64,000 nt of DNA from Rhizobium pisi (GCF_003938655.1 NZ_RJJT01000016.1:62001-126000); one strand, 5' to 3'; numbered from the stretch's first letter, positions 16,589 to 25,376 are shown. Notes: a model not told the origin generated them from the sequence alone. Made by a program: numbers and translations.

Positions 16589-17314
16589 ATGTCTTACATG
16601 ACCACCTCTGAAAGACAGTCTATGCTTTCGGCGGAACTTGCGACGGCAAGAACACGCGGTCTGTTTGCACAGGCGCTCAACAGAATATCCGCGGCCTTCG
16701 GATTGTCGCATGCGACTCTGATGCACGCCCCCTCTCCCGAAGACCTCCTGCTGAAACCCCTGCTGATCGAGAGTTCGCTCCCGGCTGCCTATGTCAGGGA
16801 GTTCGATCGCACCCACATGTTGCGTGGCTGCCCTTTCGGCTTGCGGCTGAGGGAGTCGGCCGTGCCGCCGGTCTGGCACCTCAACGACGCCGTCAATGGC
16901 CAGGCCTTTCCCGCCGAACTGCGCGCCCTGATGCTGCGCCATGCCATACCGGCAGGCGTTGCCATGCCGACCATTGCAGCCGACGGCCAGCGCCTGGTCT
17001 TCTGGTTCTGCGGCGAGCGGGCAGCGCTCGGCCAGAGCGAAGTCAACGAGCTGGCGATGATCATCCTGCATGCGCTCGACGCCTATAATGCGGTCAAGCG
17101 CAACGAGGAAAGCGCGCACAGTGCGCTCTCGGCCCGCGAACTGGAAGTCGTACGCTGGACGGCACAGGGCAAGACGTCGATCGAGATCGGCCAGATCCTG
17201 GCGCTCTCGGACCATACGGTGAATGCCTATATGACGAACGCGATCAAGAAACTCGATTGCGTCAACCGTACCCAGTTGGTAGCTAAGGCCATTCGATTGA
17301 AGCTGATCAACTGA
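16589..17314 (+). CDS. LuxR-family regulator with divergent autoinducer-type domain
   Basis: A 241-residue LuxR/FixJ-type transcription factor. The C-terminal helix-turn-helix (about 175-241) begins LSARELEVVRWTAQGKTSIE and continues through HTVNAYMTNAIKKLDCVNRT, fully typical. The N-terminal 165 residues align with autoinducer-binding domains around LPAAYVREFDRTHMLRGCPF. The expected ligand Trp and Tyr appear as Tyr68 and Phe72, and the expected Asp-Pro as Cys81-Pro82, while Trp96 in PPVW is kept. No luxI-type synthase is nearby, so it is a LuxR solo. GGGGGCG lies before the ATG. A PAS-protein gene follows 47 bp downstream. Confidence 0.85.
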   Translation: MSYMTTSERQSMLSAELATARTRGLFAQALNRISAAFGLSHATLMHAPSPEDLLLKPLLIESSLPAAYVREFDRTHMLRGCPFGLRLRESAVPPVWHLNDAVNGQAFPAELRALMLRHAIPAGVAMPTIAADGQRLVFWFCGERAALGQSEVNELAMIILHALDAYNAVKRNEESAHSALSARELEVVRWTAQGKTSIEIGQILALSDHTVNAYMTNAIKKLDCVNRTQLVAKAIRLKLIN

Positions 17315-17361
17315 AGTCTCAGAAGAGAGTCAGCGGGGTCGTCCCGTGACCTGGTGGAACC

Positions 17362-17823
17362 GTGCCTCTTCGCTTCGAACAGCCCATCGTCGACAAGATC
17401 GAACAATCCCGCGCCCACATCGGCATCACCGATGCGGAAATCGTCCAGATGCTTGCCGCCTATCGCCTTTTCGGCTTCTGGCGCATCGACATCGAGACGG
17501 GACATTTCTTCGCAAGCGAGGACGTGCACGCGATCTTCGACCTCCCCTACAGCAACGGCCCGGTCAATCTGGCCGAGCTGATGTCGCGCATCCATGAAGA
17601 AGATCGTAGCCTGATCGCCGAAACCTTCGAACAGGCAAGCCTTCACCGGGTCGGCTTCCATTTCGTCTATCGCGTCGACAACCGGCTCGGCGGCTGCAAG
17701 CTGGTGCGCAGCGTCGGCCGCTTCCGCGACGATGAAAGCGGCGGCGGCATCGTCGGCGTCACCTATGAATTCGTCGAGAAACTGCGCATCGTCGGCCTCG
17801 AGGACAACACGCCGCTCCGCTGA
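17362..17823 (+). CDS. Stand-alone PAS-fold protein
   Basis: A 153-residue protein consisting almost wholly of a PAS-like fold: FGFWRIDIETGHFFASEDVH, then IFDLPYSNG, SRIHEEDRSLI and the strand-rich end GFHFVYRVDN to VGVTYEFVEKL. No kinase, GGDEF or DNA-binding domain is attached. GTG start at 17362 with GGTGG just upstream. It follows the LuxR-type gene on the same strand by 47 bp and may share its transcript. A sensory or partner role is inferred from that position only. Confidence 0.7.
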   Translation: MPLRFEQPIVDKIEQSRAHIGITDAEIVQMLAAYRLFGFWRIDIETGHFFASEDVHAIFDLPYSNGPVNLAELMSRIHEEDRSLIAETFEQASLHRVGFHFVYRVDNRLGGCKLVRSVGRFRDDESGGGIVGVTYEFVEKLRIVGLEDNTPLR

Positions 17824-17826
17824 AAT

Positions 17827-18957
17827 TTAGCGGTCGAGCACCGACCGGATCTCGACGAGATTCGAGCGCACCCTCAATATATAGAAGCCCATGGTGGCGA
17901 GATGGCTCGGCATGATCCAGCCGTCCTCACGCCCGTTCGAGATGACCGCCGGCTGAATGCGCAGTGCTGCCTGGAACTGCCGCATCGTGCCGCCCCAGAT
18001 CGCTCCGAGATTGCGTTCCTGCGCCACCTGCGAGAAATCCGCCTGAGCGGCCGCCATGATCGCGTAATAGCCGTAGAGCTGCCCGTAGGCGAACCAGAAC
18101 CTGTCGTCGGCGCGCGTATCGAACCAGCCGCGATTGTGGTTTTCCGAGCGCTCGGCGAGCATGTCGGAGGTGCTGCCGAGATCGTTGGCGATGCGGTCGA
18201 CGAACTGCACCAGATTGTCGGCGCGACCGTCGAAAATGGCGTTGCAGGCGGCAAGATCGGTGTTGAACTTGCGCAGGCTGTCGATCGCCGAGCGATAATA
18301 GGAAGGTGTCGGCGTCTTCGGCCCGAAGGGATTGAGGCCGAAATACCAGCTGTATTCGTCGAATTGCAGGTTGCCGCGTGCGCGCTGCAGGTCGCTGTTG
18401 ATGCCCGATGTGCCGCGCACACGCCCGAGCGTGTCGACAAGCTCCACCGAAGTGCGCCGGACTGCCTGGTTGACGCCGCGCTGGAACGACGCCTTGTTGT
18501 CGAAGAAGGGCGTGTGGTCCCAGTCGATGCCGAAGAAGCCCGCCTTGTAGAGCACCATGGAAGAAATCCAGGCGTTCTGGTTGACGTTGAAATCGGTGAG
18601 GTCAGCCGCGACATCGACGATCGCCGAGCGCTGGCAGGTTTTCGGCGCCGTGGCATCGGCCCCCTCGGCCAGAGGCAAGTCCTGCCCGGCTGCGACCTTG
18701 CGTTCGGAAAGCCGGTACTGGTCGACGAAGGCGGGGTTGAAATTCGTCCAGGCCTGCGTCTGCCAGAAGAAATAGCCGTAGAGCACGACGAAGAGCGCCA
18801 CGAACGCGATCACAGGCAGCCGGATCATCCAGCTCCGGCGCTGATACCAGCCATGCGCGGCAAGAAATGGCCAGAAGGCCCAGGCGGCAAACAGGCGGGC
18901 CCAGCGGCCGATCATCTGGCCGATCAGCCTGAAAAAACCGGCTATCCGGTCAAGCAT
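17827..18957 (-). CDS. DUF2333 family membrane-anchored protein
   Basis: A 376-residue protein matching the DUF2333 family of unknown function. The N-terminal 70 residues include an amphipathic or hydrophobic stretch and a clear membrane anchor (LPVIAFVALFVVLYGYFFW, about residues 47-65). The rest is a large periplasmic domain with conserved NVNQNAWISSMVLYKAGFFG and TPFFDNKASFQRGVNQAVRR. It converges on the PAS gene, with the stop codons 3 bp apart. Upstream on the same strand lies a coiled-coil protein gene, but 150 bp separate them. Confidence 0.75.
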   Translation of the reverse strand: MLDRIAGFFRLIGQMIGRWARLFAAWAFWPFLAAHGWYQRRSWMIRLPVIAFVALFVVLYGYFFWQTQAWTNFNPAFVDQYRLSERKVAAGQDLPLAEGADATAPKTCQRSAIVDVAADLTDFNVNQNAWISSMVLYKAGFFGIDWDHTPFFDNKASFQRGVNQAVRRTSVELVDTLGRVRGTSGINSDLQRARGNLQFDEYSWYFGLNPFGPKTPTPSYYRSAIDSLRKFNTDLAACNAIFDGRADNLVQFVDRIANDLGSTSDMLAERSENHNRGWFDTRADDRFWFAYGQLYGYYAIMAAAQADFSQVAQERNLGAIWGGTMRQFQAALRIQPAVISNGREDGWIMPSHLATMGFYILRVRSNLVEIRSVLDR

Positions 18958-19108
18958 CGTCGTCTCCTGTCAGGCGAGGCGAACATCGGGACATCGCCGC
19001 CCCGTTGCATCCACATATGCGCTCGGTGGGCCGAGCACAACACGAGGCCCTTCGATTTTTCCGAAGGGAGGCATTGTACAAAAGCGGCACGGACCCGTGC
19101 GCTTCTGC

Positions 19109-20182
19109 TCAGGAACTGAGGAAAGGCAGCCTGAGACGGAAAGACCTGCGCGCCGTGTCGATCAGCGGCGCACCCGATGCCTCCGGCGACGGTTCGGCAT
19201 AGGCCGGAAACTTCCCCGTGGCTTCGAGATCGGCGCGGCTCTTGCGCCGCTCCAGATCCTGGGCGACCAGCATGCCTTTCTCGAACAGCCTGATCGGTGT
19301 GGCGATATCGGGAAAGAATTCCGGCTTGATCCGCATCTTCATGCCCGGCCGGTCGGTATCGACCTGCGCCTGATAGATGATCAGCCGCTCCTCGACATCG
19401 ATCATCAGCTTGCGCAGCAGCACGTTGCAGGCGGCGATCCGGCCGTTCAGCGAATCGACGAAGGACTGGAACAGGCCGATGAAGTGCTCGCGCCGCTGGC
19501 TGTCGTCGCGCATCTCGTGCTCCTCGGCGGAAATGCGCTCGGCCTCCGCCTTCAGCGCCCGCCGCTCCGCCTCCATCTGCTCCCAATGCGCCCTGTTGCC
19601 ATAGACGCCGATGCGGCCCTGGGTCGTCAGCGCCTTGGCATTGAGCTCCTTCATCTTGAGGCGGGCGATATCGATGGAATCGACCAGCCGGCGCCGTTGC
19701 TCGACGATGTCGACGAGGCCGCGTTCGGCTGCCTTGTGCCGTTCAGTGATCGAGACGCGCTGGCTGGCGATCAGCCTGGCGAGCGCGTCCGACTTCGCCA
19801 GAAGATCGAGCAATCGCTCGACGACGGGCGCCTCGCGTACGCGTTCAGTATACTTGCGCCACATCCGCTGGCGCGACACCCAGCCAGCCATTTTCTCGCG
19901 CCACGTCAATCCCCGGAAACTGTCGAGATCGGCGGAAACCTCGGCCGTCAGCCGGTCGAGGGAAAAGACCAGCTCGGCGAGCAGCGCGTCGAGCGCGGCG
20001 CCGTCGGCAATATGGGCCTGGAAGCGGGCATTCTGTTCAAGGAAGACTTCGTCGGCAGACCGTGTTTCGTCGCCAGTGAAGGCGCCGATGCAAGCCACGC
20101 AATAGGCTCCCTCGGCCGCAATCTTCTCGGCAAGGCCGCCTGCGGCTTCATACTGGCTGTCGAATGGCGGGGGCTTGCGCAC
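19109..20182 (-). CDS. Cytoplasmic coiled-coil protein of unknown function
   Basis: I do not recognise the family with confidence. The 357-residue product lacks a signal peptide or membrane segment. Long charged helices (about residues 130-260, rich in Glu, Arg, Lys and Leu) look like coiled coil. A Cys pair occurs near the N-terminus (AYCVACIGAFTGDE). The C-terminus ends in a basic, Pro-containing tail. Codon usage is that of its neighbours. It lies upstream of the DUF2333 gene on the same strand with a 150-bp gap, so joint expression is possible but unproven. Confidence 0.6.
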   Translation of the reverse strand: MRKPPPFDSQYEAAGGLAEKIAAEGAYCVACIGAFTGDETRSADEVFLEQNARFQAHIADGAALDALLAELVFSLDRLTAEVSADLDSFRGLTWREKMAGWVSRQRMWRKYTERVREAPVVERLLDLLAKSDALARLIASQRVSITERHKAAERGLVDIVEQRRRLVDSIDIARLKMKELNAKALTTQGRIGVYGNRAHWEQMEAERRALKAEAERISAEEHEMRDDSQRREHFIGLFQSFVDSLNGRIAACNVLLRKLMIDVEERLIIYQAQVDTDRPGMKMRIKPEFFPDIATPIRLFEKGMLVAQDLERRKSRADLEATGKFPAYAEPSPEASGAPLIDTARRSFRLRLPFLSS

Positions 20183-20213
20183 CTGATCTCTCCAGGGAAT
20201 CTCCTGCTCTCAA

Positions 20214-20265
20214 GCTAGAGCATGATGCCGAAAAGTGTGAGCGGTTTTCGGACGACGTCATGCTC
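20214..20265. repeat. Rhizobial intergenic palindrome (RIME-like)
   Basis: Nested inverted repeats: GAGCATGA (20218-20225) with TCATGCTC (20258-20265), and CCGAAAA (20228-20234) with TTTTCGG (20245-20251). The CTAGAGCATGATGCCGAAAA lead-in is a common rhizobial intergenic repeat as I remember it. A related form occurs at 60867-60967. Confidence 0.7.
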
Positions 20266-20298
20266 CATTATTTTGCTTGCGACGCTGAAGAGGCGGCT

Positions 20299-20901
20299 TC
20301 AGACCGGCTCCGCGATCCAGGCGCCGTTCATCGCATCGTCCCAGTGCCTGCGGCAGAGCGAAACATATTTCTCGTTGCCCCCGACGTCGATCTGCGCGCC
20401 TTCGTGCAGCACCTTTCCTTCCGCGTCGAGCCGCACCACCATCGTCGCCTTGCGCCCGCAATGGCAGATCGTGCGCACCTCGCGCATTTCGTCGGCGATC
20501 GCCAGGAGTTCCTGCGAGGCCGGAAACAGCTTGCCCTGGAAATCGGTTCTGAGCCCATAGACCATGACTGGGATGCCGAGCCTGTCGACGATGCGGGCGA
20601 GCTGCCAGACATGGACCGACGTCATGAAATGCGCCTCGTCGACGAAGACGCAGGAAATCGGCGCTCCTTCTCGGCTCAAGCCCGCGATCAGCCGGAACAG
20701 ATCCTCGTGCGGTTCGAAGGGAATGGCGCTCGCCTCCAGCCCGATCCGCGAGCCGATGATGCCACGGCCGGCGCGCTCGTCGAAAGCGGCGATCAGCTGC
20801 ACCGTGCGCATGCCGCGCTCCTGGTAATTGTAGGAGGCCTGCAGCAACATCGTCGACTTGCCGGCATTCATCGTCGAGTAGTTGAAATAGAGTTTTGCCA
20901 T
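20299..20901 (-). CDS. tdk: Thymidine kinase
   Basis: Phosphorylates thymidine in the salvage pathway. 200 residues, the usual type II (E. coli Tdk-like) length. It has the P-loop YSTMNAGKSTMLLQ near the N-terminus, the Walker B-like VFVDEAHF carrying the catalytic Glu, the lasso-loop region and zinc-binding Cys/His residues (ICHCGRKAT, LCRRHW). The ATG at 20901 follows GGAGAAATCGG. The frame stays open far upstream, opposite choX, but nothing there resembles the protein. Confidence 0.95.
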   Translation of the reverse strand: MAKLYFNYSTMNAGKSTMLLQASYNYQERGMRTVQLIAAFDERAGRGIIGSRIGLEASAIPFEPHEDLFRLIAGLSREGAPISCVFVDEAHFMTSVHVWQLARIVDRLGIPVMVYGLRTDFQGKLFPASQELLAIADEMREVRTICHCGRKATMVVRLDAEGKVLHEGAQIDVGGNEKYVSLCRRHWDDAMNGAWIAEPV

Positions 20902-21138
20902 CCGATTTCTCCTTGATCGGCTTATTGAAAGCTCGCAATGGCAAAGAAAAGCCCCGTGACGGTGATAATCACAGGATTCCACGCCCAAAAACCGCCGGAA
21001 CCCTTGAAAACAGGGGGTAGGAGAAAAATCCCTCGACGTCGCATTCGCACCCTTTGATACGACGCAAACACACTGAGGTCGCTTGTCAAACTCGGCTATT
21101 GGTGATTGGCTTGGGAACTTAAAGACTGGGAGTCTAAA

Positions 21139-22095
21139 ATGAAAACAACAAGCACATTCAAATTCGTCACCGCGACTGCCGTTGCCGCTCTCTCCATAGC
21201 GACCGCCGCATTCGCCGCCGATCCCGACAGCTGCTCCACCGTCCACTTCTCGGACGTCGGCTGGACTGACATTACCGCCACCACGGCGACGGCATCCGTC
21301 GTCCTGAAAAGCATCGGCTATCAGACCGACATCAAGGTCCTCTCGGTGCCGGTCACCTACACCTCGCTGAAGAACAAGGACATCGACATTTTCCTCGGCA
21401 ACTGGATGCCGACGCAGGAAAAGGACGTCCGCCCCTATATCGACGACAAGTCGGTCGAATCCTTCGGCCCTAACCTCGTCGGCGCCAAGTACACCCTCGC
21501 CACCAATGCCAAGGGCGCGGAACTCGGCATCAAGGACTTCAAGGATGTCGCCGCCCATAAGGACGATCTCGACGGCAAGATCTACGGCATCGAGCCCGGC
21601 AATGACGGCAACCGCCTGATCATGGACATGATCGAAAAGAACACCTTCGGCATGAAGGACATGGAAGTCGTCGAATCTTCCGAACAGGGCATGCTCGCCC
21701 AGGTCGCCCGTTCCGACAAGGCTGGTAAGCCCGTTGTATTCCTCGGCTGGGAACCCCATCCGATGAACACCAACTTCAAGCTGACCTACCTCACCGGCGG
21801 TGACGATATCTTCGGGCCTGATTTCGGCGGCGCCAAGGTCTACACCAATGTCCGAGCCGGTTATCTCGCCGATTGCCCGAATGTCGGCGCGATGCTGAAG
21901 AACCTGGTTTTCTCCCTCGAGATGGAGAACCAGATCATGGGCAAGATCCTCGACGACGGCAAGGAGCCGGAAGCTGCGGCTTCCGAATGGCTGAAGGCGA
22001 ACCCTTCGGCGCTCGAGCCCTGGCTCGCCGGCGTCAAGACCCGCGACGGCAAGGGCGACGCGCTGGCGGCCGCCAAAACTGGCCTCGGCCTTTGA
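21139..22095 (+). CDS. choX: Choline ABC transporter substrate-binding protein
   Basis: Periplasmic binding protein for choline, 318 residues with a signal peptide (cleavage after ATAAFA). Residues expected to form the aromatic cage can be picked out: DVGWTD, LGNWMP, VGAKYTL and FLGWEPHPMN, the same set described for S. meliloti ChoX. GGGAG precedes the ATG at 21139. It is the first gene of choXWV. A hairpin with a T-tract directly after its stop (22103-22135) should lower expression of the permease genes relative to it. Confidence 0.93.
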   Translation: MKTTSTFKFVTATAVAALSIATAAFAADPDSCSTVHFSDVGWTDITATTATASVVLKSIGYQTDIKVLSVPVTYTSLKNKDIDIFLGNWMPTQEKDVRPYIDDKSVESFGPNLVGAKYTLATNAKGAELGIKDFKDVAAHKDDLDGKIYGIEPGNDGNRLIMDMIEKNTFGMKDMEVVESSEQGMLAQVARSDKAGKPVVFLGWEPHPMNTNFKLTYLTGGDDIFGPDFGGAKVYTNVRAGYLADCPNVGAMLKNLVFSLEMENQIMGKILDDGKEPEAAASEWLKANPSALEPWLAGVKTRDGKGDALAAAKTGLGL

Positions 22096-22102
22096 TGATA
22101 TG

Positions 22103-22135
22103 AACGGGGCGGCTCGCCGCCCCGTTTCATTTTTG
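22103..22135 (+). terminator. Partial terminator between choX and choW
   Basis: A GC-rich hairpin with arms of up to 11 bp (22103-22113 with 22116-22126, innermost pairs open in the loop) is followed by TTTCATTTTT. It lies 8 bp past the choX stop and 36 bp before choW, a position suited to partial termination within the operon. Confidence 0.7.
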
Positions 22136-22171
22136 TCCGATTGTTGTTTCTTTTCAGAATAGGCGCGCCCC

Positions 22172-23017
22172 TTGAACTGGATCACCGACGCTAAGATTCC
22201 GATTGGCCCGTGGGCTAAATTGTTCGTAGACTGGCTGACATCGAACGGTGAGTGGTTCTTCAACCAGCTCGCCTTCCTGCTGTCGCACGTCATTGACGGC
22301 CTGCTCTTCGTGCTGCAGAAGCCCCACCCACTGATCGTCATAGTCGTCGTCGCCGCGCTGGCCTTCTGGCTGCGCCGGTCGATCGCCGTCACCCTCTTCA
22401 CCTTTTTCGGCCTGCTGCTCATCATGAACCAGGGCTACTGGAAGGAGACGACGGAGACGCTCGCCCTCGTGCTCGCCTCCACCTTCGTCAGCATGGTGAT
22501 CGGCATTCCCCTCGGCATAGCGGCAGCCCGCCGCGCCTGGGTCTATTCCGCCATGCGCCCGGTGCTCGACCTCATGCAGACGATCCCGACATTCGTCTAT
22601 CTGATCCCGGCGCTGATCCTGTTCGGCCTCGGCATGGTGCCGGGCCTGATCGCGACCGTCATCTTCGCGATCCCCGCGCCGATCCGGCTGACCCGCCTCG
22701 GCATCATCTCGACGCCGCCTTCGCTCGTCGAAGCTGCCGTTGCATTCGGCGCGACGCCGACCCAGGTGCTGCGCAAGATCGAGCTTCCCTTCGCCACGCC
22801 GCAGATCATGGCGGGCCTCACCCAGACCATCATGCTGTCGCTGTCGATGGTCGTCATCGCCGCCCTCGTCGGTGCCGACGGTCTCGGCGTGCCCGTTGTA
22901 CGCGCGCTGAACACCGTCAATGTCGCGAAAGGCTTCGAAGCCGGTCTCTGCATCGTCATCCTGGCGATCATTCTCGACCGCATGTTCCGCTCGGCGGGTG
23001 AAGGAGACGGTGCATGA
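22172..23017 (+). CDS. choW: Choline ABC transporter permease
   Basis: Inner-membrane permease of the ProW/OpuAB type, 281 residues with about six or seven membrane helices. The conserved permease loop is visible around LVEAAVAFGATPTQVLRKIE (the EAA motif). TTG start at 22172, giving NWITDAKIPIG next. The ribosome site is weak. Its stop overlaps the choV start by four bases (ATGA), so translation of the two is coupled. Partner of ChoX and ChoV in choline uptake. Confidence 0.92.
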   Translation: MNWITDAKIPIGPWAKLFVDWLTSNGEWFFNQLAFLLSHVIDGLLFVLQKPHPLIVIVVVAALAFWLRRSIAVTLFTFFGLLLIMNQGYWKETTETLALVLASTFVSMVIGIPLGIAAARRAWVYSAMRPVLDLMQTIPTFVYLIPALILFGLGMVPGLIATVIFAIPAPIRLTRLGIISTPPSLVEAAVAFGATPTQVLRKIELPFATPQIMAGLTQTIMLSLSMVVIAALVGADGLGVPVVRALNTVNVAKGFEAGLCIVILAIILDRMFRSAGEGDGA

Positions 23018-24066
23018 CCGCGGTGACTTTCAATAATGTCAGCATCATCTTCGGCGACCGGCCGGAAGCAGCCCTTGCCATGGTCGACCAGGGCAAAACG
23101 CGCGACGAAATCGGCGCCGCCACCGGCCTTGTGCTCGGCGTCGCCGATGCCTCTCTGACGATCGAGGAAGGCGAGATCCTGGTGCTGATGGGCCTGTCCG
23201 GCTCCGGCAAGTCGACGCTGCTGCGCGCCGTCAACGGACTCGCCCCTGTCGTACGCGGCGATGTCGCGGTCTCCACGGCAACCGGCTCCGTCAACCCATA
23301 CAAGTGCAATAGCAAGGCGCTCCGCGACCTGCGTACTCACACCGTCTCCATGGTGTTCCAGCAGTTCGCCCTCCTGCCCTGGCGCACGGTCGCCGAGAAT
23401 GTCGGCTTCGGCCTCGAACTCGCCGGCATGCCGGAGGCCGAGCGCAAGGTCCGCGTCGGCGAACAGCTCGAACTCGTCAACCTGACGAAATGGGCGGGCC
23501 GCAAGGTCAACGAGCTTTCGGGCGGCATGCAGCAGCGTGTCGGCCTTGCCCGCGCTTTTGCCACCGGCGCTCCGATCCTGCTCATGGACGAGCCGTTCTC
23601 CGCACTCGATCCGCTGATCCGCACCCGCCTGCAGGACGAACTCCTGGAATTCCAGCGGCGGCTGAAGAAGACCATTCTCTTCGTCAGTCACGATCTCGAC
23701 GAGGCCTTCCGCATCGGCAACCGCATCGCCATCATGGAGGGTGGCCGCATCATCCAGTGCGGAACGCCGCACGACATCGTTAAGAACCCTGCCGACCAGT
23801 ATGTCGCCGACTTCGTGCAGAACCTCAATCCGATCAACATGCTGACAGCAGCCGACGTTATGCAGCCCGGCCTCGGCCAGACGGCCGCCGGCATGAGCGT
23901 CAGCGCCACGGCCCGCGCCGCAACCCCGCTCGTCGATGTCCTCGACGCCCTTGCCCGCCAGCCCGGCAGCATCGGCATTGTCGAGAACGGCACGATCGTC
24001 GGCACCATCTCGGCCCAGGATATCGTCGCCGGCCTCACCCGCCATCGCCGTAAGCAGGAAGCTTGA
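23014..24066 (+). CDS. choV: Choline ABC transporter ATP-binding protein
   Basis: ATPase of the choline importer, 350 residues. Walker A is GLSGSGKSTLLRAVNG, the Q-loop lies in MVFQQFALLPWR, the signature is LSGGMQQRVGLARAF and Walker B is ILLMDEPFSALD, followed by the H-loop LFVSHDLDEAF. An N-terminal extension of about 60 residues precedes the P-loop, as in OpuAA/ProV proteins. The C-terminal 70 residues form a short, CBS-like regulatory tail. The start codon overlaps choW (ATGA). It ends the cho operon; a HugZ-like gene follows after 31 bp. Confidence 0.94.
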   Translation: MTAVTFNNVSIIFGDRPEAALAMVDQGKTRDEIGAATGLVLGVADASLTIEEGEILVLMGLSGSGKSTLLRAVNGLAPVVRGDVAVSTATGSVNPYKCNSKALRDLRTHTVSMVFQQFALLPWRTVAENVGFGLELAGMPEAERKVRVGEQLELVNLTKWAGRKVNELSGGMQQRVGLARAFATGAPILLMDEPFSALDPLIRTRLQDELLEFQRRLKKTILFVSHDLDEAFRIGNRIAIMEGGRIIQCGTPHDIVKNPADQYVADFVQNLNPINMLTAADVMQPGLGQTAAGMSVSATARAATPLVDVLDALARQPGSIGIVENGTIVGTISAQDIVAGLTRHRRKQEA

Positions 24067-24097
24067 TGTTTTCAATCCGCTTTGCCACAAAGCGGAT

Positions 24098-24847
24098 ATG
24101 AAAGATCAACCCTCGCCTATTCGCGAAACCGACGACGACGCTCGAAAGCTCGCCCGCGTGCTTCTGCGCTCCGCCAGGCACGCGGCGCTTGCCGTTCTCG
24201 ACCCCGAGACCGGCTTTCCCTTCGCCAGCCGTGTCCTGCTCGCCACCGATATCGACGGCGTGCCCGTCATCCTGGTTTCGAGGCTGTCGGCCCATACGAA
24301 GGCGCTGGCGAACGACCCCCGCGCCTCGCTCCTGACCGGCGAACCCGGCAAGGGCGATCCTCTCGCCTACGGCCGCCTGACGACCCAGTGCCTGGTGGAA
24401 CCCGTGGAGCGCGGGCACGCGTTCCACGAGCGCATCCGCACACGCTTTCTCGAGCGCCACGACAAGGCCAAGCTTTATATCGACTTTCCTGATTTCCTTT
24501 TCTTCCGCCTCAACCCGAAACAGGCAAGCCTCAATGGCGGCTTCGGCCGCGCCTATCGTCTGGAGGGGAACGATCTCATCATCCAGTCGCCCGCCAATGA
24601 GGCGATCGCCGCCACGGCGGCCGACGCAGTGCGAGATTTAGTAGAACGCCACCCTGATGTGGCCGAAAGGCTCGCAACGCGGCTAAAAGTGCCGGAATCG
24701 GGTTCCTGGCGCATTTGCGGTATCGATCCCGCGGGCTTCGACATCATTTCCGGTGATTTTTTGCTGCGATACGAATTCGAAACCCTCGCTGTGGATTCCG
24801 ATCACATTTGTTCAAACATATCTAAAATAGCATACTCGATACCTTAA
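24098..24847 (+). CDS. HugZ-like pyridoxamine 5'-phosphate oxidase-fold protein
   Basis: A 249-residue protein with an N-terminal split-barrel FMN-binding-type domain (HAALAVLDPETGFPFASRVL, VSRLSAHTKALANDPRASLL) and a C-terminal DUF2470-like domain. This is the layout of HugZ/HutZ heme-utilisation proteins. Heme degradation is therefore possible but not shown; other members have unknown roles. It follows choV by 31 bp on the same strand, though a functional link with choline uptake is not apparent. The reading frame ends inside a small inverted repeat (24839-24857) in front of nolR. Confidence 0.8.
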   Translation: MKDQPSPIRETDDDARKLARVLLRSARHAALAVLDPETGFPFASRVLLATDIDGVPVILVSRLSAHTKALANDPRASLLTGEPGKGDPLAYGRLTTQCLVEPVERGHAFHERIRTRFLERHDKAKLYIDFPDFLFFRLNPKQASLNGGFGRAYRLEGNDLIIQSPANEAIAATAADAVRDLVERHPDVAERLATRLKVPESGSWRICGIDPAGFDIISGDFLLRYEFETLAVDSDHICSNISKIAYSIP

Positions 24848-24848
24848 A

Positions 24849-24864
24849 TTTAGGTATATACAAT
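24849..24864 (+). promoter_or_regulatory. NolR-type operator upstream of nolR
   Basis: TTTAG-N9-AT at 24849-24864 fits the NolR binding consensus (A/T)TTAG-N9-A(T/A) as I remember it. It lies about 100 bp before the nolR start. A reverse half-site CTAAT occurs at 24873-24877, and ATACCT/AGGTAT form an overlapping inverted repeat at 24839-24857. Autoregulation of nolR is known in rhizobia. Confidence 0.6.
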
Positions 24865-24964
24865 CTTCGAGCCTAATTGCTAGTTTTTGCCGCCCAGTCG
24901 AAACTCCGGCTGGCGGCCTGTGCCAACACGGATGATGTACGTTTCGCATTAGGAAGATAACAAT

Positions 24965-25282
24965 ATGGAAACCTCTGATTTGGCCGATCACACGAATGTG
25001 GCGGCAGCGTTATTGTCGGCTATGGCCAACCCGAAAAGATTGCTGATCCTGTGCAGCCTGGTGAAAGGCGAAGTGGCTGTCGGCGCGCTCGCGACACAGG
25101 TCGGGCTCAGCCAGTCGGCGCTCTCCCAGCACCTGTCGAAACTGCGTGCCCAAAAGCTCGTCAAAACCCGCCGGGACGCGCAGACCATCTACTATTCCAG
25201 CACCTCCGAGCCGGTCATGAAGATCCTGGCGACGCTCGAAGACATCTACCTCGTACAAAGCAGGAATAGATCCGCAGCCTGA
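24965..25282 (+). CDS. nolR: NolR-like ArsR-family transcriptional regulator
   Basis: A 105-residue winged-helix repressor of the ArsR/SmtB family. The core AMANPKRLLILCSLVKGEVA, the recognition helix region GLSQSALSQHLSKLRAQ and the wing RRDAQTIYYS agree closely with NolR of Sinorhizobium as I recall it. NolR represses nod genes and other symbiotic and growth functions. The N- and C-termini are shorter than in S. meliloti NolR. AGGAAG precedes the ATG. A NolR-type box lies upstream, and a strong terminator ends the transcript. No nod gene is in this window. It might instead be a paralogue with a different role. Confidence 0.75.
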   Translation: METSDLADHTNVAAALLSAMANPKRLLILCSLVKGEVAVGALATQVGLSQSALSQHLSKLRAQKLVKTRRDAQTIYYSSTSEPVMKILATLEDIYLVQSRNRSAA

Positions 25283-25376
25283 TGATAGCGCTGACATGAA
25301 TGTCGGCCGATATCGTGCCGTAAGGGGATGTTCCCGGAGGCGCGGCAAGGATATTTCAGCACCAGAACCTTAACGG

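Noticed and set aside
20902..22425. Upstream extension of the thymidine kinase frame on the minus strand
   Set aside because: It lies opposite choX and choW. The recognisable kinase and a good ribosome site begin at 20901.
22597..24090. 497-codon minus-strand frame opposite choW and choV
   Set aside because: Mirror of the ABC transporter genes; no recognisable domain.
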